A DNA stretch of 5,086 nucleotides from JAUUZT01 sp964654015 (lineage in GTDB: Bacteria; Chloroflexota; Dehalococcoidia; GIF9; AB-539-J10): NCBI GenBank assembly GCA_964654015.1, contig CAZZHQ010000166.1, positions 1-5,086 of the forward strand, written 5' to 3'. A model generated the notes under the pieces. It saw only the letters and a program-made list of their open reading frames with translations. It made no database searches and was not told the origin of the DNA. The stretch's first letter is position 1; each line of letters starts with the position of its first letter. The position numbers were made by a program, and so were the translations under genes. This document shows positions 1-5,086 of the stretch, one piece after another.

Positions 1-2367
1 ATCTTGTTTCCTGTCAGATTTATCTTTGACTATAGAATAAAGCGCCGGATGAGATTTGGGAGTTCTAGCAATTACTAATCCTCTATATGAAACAGGCTGC
101 CATTTGTTCTCAACTTTATCAGCCAAAGTGTTAACTGTATTTGAGATAATATCAGAGACTGGCCATTTTTGATGAAAAGGAATAGATTGCCTGTAAATGG
201 AACCGTTTTCAGCATCATTGGCTATGTATATAAATCCATTATTATCCACATCTGGATCTATTGCTGCGCTCAAATTACCTTTATATTGCATTTGGTCTTG
301 CAGGATTGTCCAGATTCCAGAGCCGGATTTACAATAAGCAATAGTGCAAAGGGGGCCTGACTCAGAAGCACCAACTATGACATAACCATTAGATGAAATA
401 ATGCAATATGCTGATCCCAAGCCGATATCTGTAACGTTTAAATTATTGGACCAGATAGTTCCTGTATATGGCAACCTCTGTAAAATACCATATTTATCTA
501 TGACATATAAATTTGTAGTGCTTTCAAATATGAAATCTTCAATCTCGACCTTAGCTTCAATAGGGACCCAATAATATCCAAAATCCGGCGACCAATAGAA
601 TTTGTTCGACCCCTTCTCAGCTACTGCAACAATACGACCTTCGCCGTCCTCTAAAGTTGGAACCATTCGAAGTAAAAATGTGATTTCATCTAATGATGGA
701 GCTTTGATTTCTTTACGCCACAGAAAGACACGTTCCCAATTTGCTCCTATCGGAGGTACTGCGGGATATGGAGCGCTTACATTGGGGTCAATGGTAGATC
801 GCCAAACACTGGCAGATAAATAACCTTCACTACTTTTAATAGAAGCTAAATAAATTGTTGTCAGTTTAGAGGCAACGGCCACATCGTTTAACTTAGAAAT
901 GGAAGTATTTATCAAACTCAATTGATTCCATGTCTCGCCACTGTCCCTGCTAATACTTAAGGATGATTCATCATCTGAAGCGACATTAAAATAACCAGCA
1001 GGCCAATTAGTGTTAGGGATTATCGCATTGTTTTGATCTATTTTTGGCAGCGCCCAAGGACCAAGTGCAGCGCTTCCAGTCCCAGTAAAACACATAGAGT
1101 AATCAGGGGACCAGATCACTTGGGCATTTCCAAAACCAAGTTTCGCGTCACCGTTTTTATTACAAAGTGAACCAGCACCGGTCGCAAGTTTAAGAGGACG
1201 AAATAGTCTCGATAAACCAGTGTCCTCTCCCAAATAAAGGTTCCATGTAGGCACGACAGCTAGGTCAGCATTACCTAATACTCCACCAGCCAATAATTTA
1301 TTTGGGGCAATTGCAATACTGGAAATCCGCCTACAAGTTAATCCATACTCAGGTTCCTTCAATTCATTAGTATTATCCATTAATATGTCGACACTTCCAT
1401 TCAATATAGTAAATATGCCGCAATGAGGACTTCTGTCGATTGTTCTGCCTGCAGCATCCGTGCTGACATAGAATCGGCACCTACTCCGATCGTGTCCACT
1501 AAAATTGAATGGCAGTTCCAGATTGCCACCAATAATCTCAGCAATCGTTGGTGAATCACCATCTTGGCCGCTTTTGCTTTTTACTTCGATATGAGCTTCT
1601 TTTCTCTGCCAAATTGTGGAATCATTCTGAATGTCATGTTCGCCGGTTGTTAGCCAAGTCCCACCATGGGTTGAAGAGCCATCCGTATACAAAGTCACGA
1701 TTGTATGGTCAATAGAGAAATTAGGTGAAAACTTCGCACATAGGATATCTCCGATAATAGAATACAGGGATTCGGAATTTCCTCGATTATTCTGAATAGT
1801 CCATGATGGCATGTCCGTTATAGTGGCAATCAATATGTTTGATGTACTTTTCCCAGAGCCATCGCGTAGGCCAACGACAATTTTTCTCTTTCCATAACTT
1901 AGTGAAATATCAATTGAACTAATAAAAGCATTCCTTTGGATACCCTGGAATCCCATATTTTTCCAGGTATTTCCTTTATCCATGGATATCCAGATCTCTT
2001 GAACCAATGGATCCTTATTAATGTCAGAGCATACAACACAAATAATATTGGGATCATCTGGAGCAACTGCTATGTCCCATACAAGGCTGCAATAAGCAAC
2101 TGCAGTCTGGAAGCGGCATAAATTATTATAAGCTAGCTCATCCCAACTCATTCCGAGAGTATTCGATCGCAGTAGGCATGTTTGCGCTCCACCGTAGTTT
2201 AAGCCATTACGATCACCACGTCTCACTACAGCCCACATCGTAACACTGTCATTGCACATTGCGATTTTTATTATGGACGCTCCCCGACCTTGGGGATTGA
2301 ATATCTCCTTAATAAGATGAGGTACTGAATCTGGGGTATCTATTTTAGTCCACTCAAGTATTCCCAT
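1..2367 (-). CDS. Large BNR/Asp-box beta-propeller protein, 3' end beyond the window (partial)
   Basis: An open frame of 789 codons without a stop runs leftward and leaves the window at base 1, so the C-terminus is missing. The start is ATG at 2367-2365; an in-frame TAG only 9 bases upstream (2376-2374) rules out a longer N-terminus. No good Shine-Dalgarno precedes it. The protein shows Asp-box motifs (S-x-D-x-G-x-T-W): SMDKGNTW at residues 128-135, SRDSGETW at 473-480, a degenerate SPDFGYYW at 593-600, and a weaker SNTLGMSW at 68-75. Between them lie typical propeller strands with 'aP/sP' turns (IAVAPDDPN 99-107, FSPNFSIDHTIV 213-224, IAIAPN 351-356, DPDVDNNGFIYIA 704-716). This pattern is known from sialidase-, VPS10- and YCF48-like propellers; the sequence alone does not give a ligand or activity, and sialidase catalytic residues were not identified. 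The N-terminus (MGILEWTKIDTPD) is not a signal peptide and no membrane helix is seen, which is unusual because many such proteins are exported. Surface, phage-structural or intracellular binding roles are all possible. Propeller assignment is confident; function is unknown. Confidence 0.85.
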   Translation of the reverse strand, partial: MGILEWTKIDTPDSVPHLIKEIFNPQGRGASIIKIAMCNDSVTMWAVVRRGDRNGLNYGGAQTCLLRSNTLGMSWDELAYNNLCRFQTAVAYCSLVWDIAVAPDDPNIICVVCSDINKDPLVQEIWISMDKGNTWKNMGFQGIQRNAFISSIDISLSYGKRKIVVGLRDGSGKSTSNILIATITDMPSWTIQNNRGNSESLYSIIGDILCAKFSPNFSIDHTIVTLYTDGSSTHGGTWLTTGEHDIQNDSTIWQRKEAHIEVKSKSGQDGDSPTIAEIIGGNLELPFNFSGHDRSRCRFYVSTDAAGRTIDRSPHCGIFTILNGSVDILMDNTNELKEPEYGLTCRRISSIAIAPNKLLAGGVLGNADLAVVPTWNLYLGEDTGLSRLFRPLKLATGAGSLCNKNGDAKLGFGNAQVIWSPDYSMCFTGTGSAALGPWALPKIDQNNAIIPNTNWPAGYFNVASDDESSLSISRDSGETWNQLSLINTSISKLNDVAVASKLTTIYLASIKSSEGYLSASVWRSTIDPNVSAPYPAVPPIGANWERVFLWRKEIKAPSLDEITFLLRMVPTLEDGEGRIVAVAEKGSNKFYWSPDFGYYWVPIEAKVEIEDFIFESTTNLYVIDKYGILQRLPYTGTIWSNNLNVTDIGLGSAYCIISSNGYVIVGASESGPLCTIAYCKSGSGIWTILQDQMQYKGNLSAAIDPDVDNNGFIYIANDAENGSIYRQSIPFHQKWPVSDIISNTVNTLADKVENKWQPVSYRGLVIARTPKSHPALYSIVKDKSDRKQD

Positions 2368-2511
2368 CTGTATCTACATTAATAAACGTGATTGATATTA
2401 TTTATGTTGAATCGAGGATTTCCATAGAAAGATAACAATTTACAATCTACCGTATATGTGTGTGCTTTAGTAGGATTCCTTCTTCTCTTTATTGTAGCTA
2501 TGATTATTTTC

Positions 2512-2545
2512 TACGTGAGAGCCAGAGAATAGAGCAGCTCACGTA
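2512..2545. repeat. Perfect 8-bp inverted repeat (TACGTGAG / CTCACGTA) in the intergenic gap
   Basis: TACGTGAG at 2512-2519 is the exact reverse complement of CTCACGTA at 2538-2545, with 18 bases between the arms. It lies downstream of the PIN gene and upstream of the propeller gene in the only non-coding gap (2368-2576) between them. Neither strand has a run of T after the stem, so it is not a standard Rho-independent terminator. It could be an operator for a dimeric regulator, an RNA hairpin protecting or ending the operon transcript, or chance. No convincing promoter was found in the rest of the gap. Confidence 0.5.
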
Positions 2546-2576
2546 ACTACCTTAAACCAAGACGTTCTGCAGTCAA

Positions 2577-2966
2577 TTAATACGTTTGAACATTTGGATG
2601 AAAGAGAGACATATGTTTGCCATTTCTCGTAAATAAGGGCTCATTGCGGCACTCAGCTGTGGATGCAATCAGAGCATCTGCAAAATACTGTGCCTTCTGG
2701 TTATCCGTATATTTTCTGATTTTACAACCCGCTTCTTTAGCATCCTGACTTCTTAACGGGGCCTCCTCCATGAAGGCGAAAAGTGCGGCATATTCCAGCT
2801 CTTCTTGACGATCTTTCATATCACCTTGCCAAAGTTCAGCAACGGTTAATGCAGAAAAAGAGGCAGACTTGGCCCCATCCAGCACGAGCTGAATTAATGC
2901 CCTGGCACCGTTATCTCCGCGACGATAATCGATAAAAACAGTAGTATCAAAAAGTGCATCAGCCAT
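2577..2966 (-). CDS. PIN-domain ribonuclease, VapC-type toxin
   Basis: This 129-residue protein has the length and motif order of a VapC toxin, a metal-dependent endoribonuclease that cuts tRNA or other RNA when its antitoxin is lost. Seen in the sequence: FDTTVFID at residues 6-13 with the first acidic residue D7; TVAELWQG at 41-48 with the central E44; YFADALIASTA at 94-104 with D97; and LFTRN at 111-115, matching the final T-x-N strand. Three core carboxylates are present; a clear fourth acidic residue after T-x-N is lacking. The ATG at 2966 is chosen because it gives the normal PIN N-terminus (the Asp seven residues in). A longer frame from 3068 would add 34 residues that lie inside the upstream gene and do not look like PIN. 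The start overlaps the end of the 149-residue gene by 8 bases (ATGGCTGA), so translation is probably coupled; a ribosome binding site of its own is weak. Family assignment is strong; target RNA is unknown. Confidence 0.88.
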   Translation of the reverse strand: MADALFDTTVFIDYRRGDNGARALIQLVLDGAKSASFSALTVAELWQGDMKDRQEELEYAALFAFMEEAPLRSQDAKEAGCKIRKYTDNQKAQYFADALIASTAECRNEPLFTRNGKHMSLFHPNVQTY

Positions 2967-3408
2967 GTGCACGCCCGAGTTTCTTAAGTATGGACCGCCC
3001 AATTGCTGGTCTAACCTTACGTACGAATTCTTCCCCTGACAAAAGAGCAGGATTGCTGCCAAATGCAATCCGGGCTATTTCCAATGCATCCTCTCTTGAT
3101 AAAACAACGGGAGAACCAATAGGTTCATCTAACATAGCTGCTATGTTTGGCCTGGTCCACACATTCCCATATATTGATACAGGAACCGGTGAGGATATAG
3201 CACGAATATCTGACATAGTCCAACTCATGGGGCCCCAGGCAGATGTCCATTTAAGTGATGGCTCCGGCATATAATTTGTGAACGGCAATTCACTAAAACG
3301 ATACGCGCCAAGAACAACATCGCTGCCGACATCCGAAGCAGTCAATACTAGCCGCTCATCAGTTTCCGTACTACTTGTAGTTTTATCTAAAAGGCCAACA
3401 CCGCTCAT
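2959..3408 (-). CDS. Unrecognised 149-residue protein; possible antitoxin or partner of the PIN protein
   Basis: I do not recognise a family. The protein is soluble-looking, with no signal peptide or membrane helix. The first 20 residues are Ser/Thr-rich and polar. The middle (about 45-85) is rich in Trp, Pro and Met (LKWTSAWGPMSW at 52-63) and likely beta-structured. The last 50 residues look helical and end basic (SREDALEIARIAFG 104-117; EEFVRKVRPAIGRSILKKLGR 126-146). Its stop overlaps the PIN start by 8 bases, the position where VapB-type antitoxins usually sit, so an antitoxin role is a reasonable inference. However, it is longer than the usual 70-100 residue VapB and shows no obvious ribbon-helix-helix, AbrB or Phd-type N-terminal DNA-binding domain. 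If it is an antitoxin, the C-terminal helices would be the part expected to plug the PIN active site. The start at 3408 is supported by an AAAGGGG ribosome binding site 7 bases upstream. It is clearly a real gene because of this tight operon packing; its function is open. Confidence 0.75.
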   Translation of the reverse strand: MSGVGLLDKTTSSTETDERLVLTASDVGSDVVLGAYRFSELPFTNYMPEPSLKWTSAWGPMSWTMSDIRAISSPVPVSIYGNVWTRPNIAAMLDEPIGSPVVLSREDALEIARIAFGSNPALLSGEEFVRKVRPAIGRSILKKLGRAHG

Positions 3409-3412
3409 AATT

Positions 3413-4081
3413 CTACCCCTTTATAACATTAAAAAGTGTTTGCGCATATTCAGATCCACGTTCAAGGCCTTGCCGTATGAAATCATTCAAGAATTTGCCT
3501 GAATAATCTGATTCACTAGTTGTTGCATAATCGGCGTCCACATAAACGAATAAATCTGGTAACTGATCCGGCTCAAAAAGCAGCACTTGTTTCTTTAGCT
3601 GCTGCAACTCCATGGGACCGGTTGTCAAATTCAATTTACAGCCATCCGCATGTAAATCCAAAACTAGCCCAACATCATATGCTTGTTCAGATATTGCATT
3701 ATTTTTCAGCATCTTTTCTTTATATTTTCCCAGCAAATCTTCAAATTTATCCGTGGAGGGCTCTATCCACATACTCCTAATGCCCACACGACTCATTCGA
3801 GGCAGGTGAACTATATCATCAACTTTCTTCACAGTTCCTGAGATGGTCTGTACGCAATGACCTATATTTGGTACATCCTCAAGATCTGCGGCGAATCGGT
3901 TTAATTCCAAAGTGGTCCTAATTTTCTTTTGTTTTGCATCAAAAACCATGCCGGGCGCGAAGACTTTATCTGTTTCCTTCAATTCTTGGCCCAAAATGGC
4001 CAAATGCAGGTCTTCATATGGCTTCAATAGATGTAATCTATTTAAGAAGCGAAGTTCGGTAATTACCTTAACTAATCGCAT
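3413..4081 (-). CDS. 222-residue protein with a TIGR04255-like outline, first gene of the PIN operon
   Basis: This is the first gene behind the leftward promoter. The ATG at 4081 is the only sensible start: an in-frame TAG lies seven codons upstream with no other start between. An AGGGGA sequence at 4101-4096 is the best, rather distant, ribosome binding site. The protein is soluble, of mixed alpha/beta character. Its outline recalls the sporadic family TIGR04255: VITELRF near the N-terminus (6-12), SRVGIRSMWI at 97-106 (compare the family's RIGLRYIN), a strand pair around 135-157 (YDVGLVLDL...KLNLTTGPM), LFVYVDADY at 177-185, and a final amphipathic helix (FLNDFIRQGLERGSEYAQTLFNVI, about 197-220). 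This comparison is from memory and the match is loose. TIGR04255 proteins have no well-established activity, so none is assigned. The stop (TAG, 3415-3413) lies 4 bases before the next start and its last codons form that gene's ribosome binding site, so the genes are co-translated as one operon. Confidence 0.75.
   Translation of the reverse strand: MRLVKVITELRFLNRLHLLKPYEDLHLAILGQELKETDKVFAPGMVFDAKQKKIRTTLELNRFAADLEDVPNIGHCVQTISGTVKKVDDIVHLPRMSRVGIRSMWIEPSTDKFEDLLGKYKEKMLKNNAISEQAYDVGLVLDLHADGCKLNLTTGPMELQQLKKQVLLFEPDQLPDLFVYVDADYATTSESDYSGKFLNDFIRQGLERGSEYAQTLFNVIKG
3416..3422 (-). promoter_or_regulatory. Ribosome binding site AAAGGGG for the 149-residue gene
   Basis: Reading the minus strand, AAAGGGG lies 7 bases before the ATG at 3408. 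It is built from the last codons (AAG GGG) of the upstream 222-residue gene. It fixes the start of the downstream gene and implies that ribosomes finishing the first gene can reload here. Confidence 0.65.
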
Positions 4082-4119
4082 CCTATTAACCGTCTTCCCC
4101 TATTTACAAAACAACTAGG

Positions 4120-4148
4120 AGAATAGCATTCCATCCCGTGGCTGTCAA
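4120..4148 (-). promoter_or_regulatory. Sigma70-type promoter of the leftward three-gene operon
   Basis: On the minus strand a perfect -35 box TTGACA (4148-4143) is separated by exactly 17 bases from TATTCT (4125-4120), a four-of-six match to TATAAT. Transcription would begin near 4113, giving a leader of about 30 bases before the ATG at 4081. It lies in the divergent region and is the only promoter seen for the three packed genes. Confidence 0.7.
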
Positions 4149-4228
4149 CTTCAACAAACGTACTAAACCATTATTATTTGAAAAACAATCCTTTGCAAAA
4201 ATGTGATGTGGGGCGCTGGCGAGCCATC

Positions 4229-4257
4229 TTGCAATGAGGCGTTAACTGGGATAGAAT
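4229..4257 (+). promoter_or_regulatory. Sigma70-type promoter of the methyltransferase gene
   Basis: TTGCAA (4229-4234; four of six bases of TTGACA) is followed after exactly 17 bases by TAGAAT (4252-4257; five of six bases of TATAAT). The start of transcription would fall near 4264, about 25 bases before the ATG. The 80 bases between this -35 box and the one of the leftward promoter leave room for a shared regulator, but no clear operator was found there. Confidence 0.65.
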
Positions 4258-4271
4258 CGACAACGACTAAT

Positions 4272-4277
4272 GGAGGT
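4272..4277 (+). promoter_or_regulatory. Ribosome binding site GGAGGT of the methyltransferase
   Basis: GGAGGT is a near-perfect Shine-Dalgarno sequence, ending 11 bases before the ATG at 4289. The spacing is a little long but no better start is in frame, and the N-terminus that follows fits the Mod family. Confidence 0.65.
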
Positions 4278-4288
4278 AGATAGGCATA

Positions 4289-5053
4289 ATGCCGGCATTA
4301 ACCTGGATCGGTAAAGAAGCGGTTGTGAACTACGATAAGCAGGTGCCCTTTCACCTGCTGGAAGAAGTGCCCGAACTATCGTGCAGAGGTACTGGTGAAG
4401 GCAATCTGATTGTGGAAGGGGATAACCTTGTTGCGCTTAAGGCACTGCTACCATACTATGCTGGCCAGGTTAAGTGTATTTACATCGATCCGCCGTATAA
4501 CACGGGCAATGAGAACTGGGTTTACAATGATGCAGTCAACAGCCCTGAAATGAGAAAATGGTTGGGGAAGGTGGTCGGCGGCGAAGCGGAGGACCTATCT
4601 CGGCATGATAAGTGGCTATGCATGATGTATCCCAGGCTTGCCATTCTCAAACAGTTTCTACGAGAAGATGGAGCTATCTTCATAAGTATTGACGATAACG
4701 AGTTGACGAACTTAAAGACTATATTGGATGAAGTCTTCGGACCAAGAAATTTCGTGACTTTGTTGACATGGTATAAAAGAGTTTCCCCAGCAAACGATGC
4801 GAAATATTTTAGTAGTGATCACGAATATATTGCAGTATATGCAAAGCACAAAGATAGCTGGAAACCAAATAGATTAACTCGATCTGCAGAGCAACTTAAG
4901 AATTACAAAAATCTTGACAACCATCAAAGAGGCCCTTGGAATTCGGCTACATATACCTGTAATAAAAGTGCTGAAGAGCGCCCAAATCTTTATTACGGAA
5001 TCAAAAATCCGAATACTGGGGAAATCGTTTGGCCTAGGAGCCTGTCCGAGTAA
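4289..5053 (+). CDS. Type III-style adenine-specific DNA methyltransferase (Mod), truncated N-terminal part
   Basis: The 254 residues match the N-terminal part of beta-class site-specific DNA adenine methyltransferases of the type III Mod kind, which modify the recognition site and give specificity to a Res helicase-nuclease. Seen: the lead-in EGDNLVALKALLPYYAG at 43-59, the catalytic motif IV DPPYN at 67-71 followed by TGNENWVYND, the DKWLCMMYPRL block at 107-117, and the REDGAIFISIDDNE block at 125-138 followed by DEVFG (147-151). From about 160 the start of the target-recognition region follows. Such enzymes are usually about 550-650 residues and carry the SAM-binding FxGxG motif in the C-terminal half; that motif is absent here. 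The frame ends with TAA just after NPNTGEIVWPR (240-250), a stretch that in full-length relatives continues, so the last four residues are probably foreign. The fragment keeps a promoter and a ribosome binding site but lacks the cofactor motif and should be inactive alone. A res gene is not in the window. Confidence 0.88.
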   Translation: MPALTWIGKEAVVNYDKQVPFHLLEEVPELSCRGTGEGNLIVEGDNLVALKALLPYYAGQVKCIYIDPPYNTGNENWVYNDAVNSPEMRKWLGKVVGGEAEDLSRHDKWLCMMYPRLAILKQFLREDGAIFISIDDNELTNLKTILDEVFGPRNFVTLLTWYKRVSPANDAKYFSSDHEYIAVYAKHKDSWKPNRLTRSAEQLKNYKNLDNHQRGPWNSATYTCNKSAEERPNLYYGIKNPNTGEIVWPRSLSE

Positions 5054-5086
5054 TCGCATAACGAAGGCAGTAGGGCTATAATGAGG
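5043..5086. mobile_element. Possible tip of an insertion element interrupting the methyltransferase
   Basis: Similarity to the methyltransferase family stops at about 5035-5042, and a new sequence starting TGTCCGAGTAATCGCATAACG brings in a stop codon at once. It runs to the window edge. Starting with TGT and carrying two loosely similar 17-base stretches 20 bases apart (5048-5064 and 5068-5084; 10 of 17 bases equal) is reminiscent of IS21-family ends, which have TG...CA tips and several terminal repeats. No transposase or other end is visible, so this is an inference. A simple deletion junction or a point frameshift region is the alternative. Confidence 0.3.

Noticed and set aside
602..823. 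Short plus-strand frames within 1-2367
   Set aside because: All lie opposite the long propeller frame, which has recognisable motifs along its full length.
2368..2450. Promoter for the propeller gene
   Set aside because: AT-rich pieces such as CATAAATAAT could serve as a -10 box, but no -35 box sits at a proper distance.
2512..2545. Rho-independent terminator of the PIN operon
   Set aside because: The stem is long enough, but the loop is 18 bases and no T-run follows on the minus strand, so only an inverted repeat is reported.
2967..3068. 34-residue N-terminal extension of the PIN protein from an ATG at 3068
   Set aside because: It lies wholly inside the upstream gene in another frame, and the ATG at 2966 gives the usual PIN start with its first Asp at residue 7.
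2954..3274. Plus-strand frame of 106 codons opposite the 149-residue gene
   Set aside because: Antisense shadow of a better supported gene; no ribosome binding site and no recognisable protein features.
4270..4314. Small 14-codon frame starting ATGGAGGTAGAT that overlaps the methyltransferase start
   Set aside because: It contains the ribosome binding site of the methyltransferase, has none of its own, and nothing suggests a leader peptide.

Overview
The window holds five protein-coding regions in two opposed transcription units. It is a low-to-moderate GC, AT-leaning bacterial sequence with Shine-Dalgarno-like sites and sigma70-type promoters. Four genes read leftward (minus strand) and fill positions 1 to about 4081. 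One gene reads rightward from 4289. No tRNA, rRNA or CRISPR array was seen. The organism cannot be fixed from this sequence. The long Asp-box propeller protein and the type III-style methyltransferase resemble, from memory, accessory genes of Chloroflexota (Dehalococcoidia-like) or other environmental anaerobes, but this is only a weak impression.

Layout. Positions 1-2367 (minus) are one uninterrupted reading frame of at least 789 codons that runs off the left edge. It encodes a BNR/Asp-box beta-propeller protein without a visible signal peptide. A 209-base gap (2368-2576) follows, carrying a perfect 8-bp inverted repeat (2512-2519/2538-2545). Next comes a compact leftward operon of three genes, in order of transcription: a 222-residue protein with a TIGR04255-like outline (4081-3413), a 149-residue orphan (3408-2959), and a PIN-domain ribonuclease of the VapC type (2966-2577). 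The first two genes are 4 bases apart and the last two overlap by 8 bases. This looks like a toxin-antitoxin or defence cassette with an unusual make-up: no ordinary small VapB is present.

The intergenic region 4082-4288 is a divergent control region. It has a strong-looking leftward promoter (TTGACA-17-TATTCT) for the three-gene operon and a rightward promoter (TTGCAA-17-TAGAAT) followed by a GGAGGT ribosome binding site for the methyltransferase. The methyltransferase (4289-5053) is the N-terminal part of a beta-class adenine-specific, type III Mod-like enzyme. It has DPPYN but stops after 254 residues, in the middle of a recognisable family motif and before the SAM-binding motif. The break lies next to a TGTCCGAG... 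sequence that could be the tip of an insertion element, so the restriction-modification gene is probably inactivated.

Taken together this is an accessory, defence-type island: a broken modification gene back to back with a possible three-component PIN module, next to a very large propeller protein.
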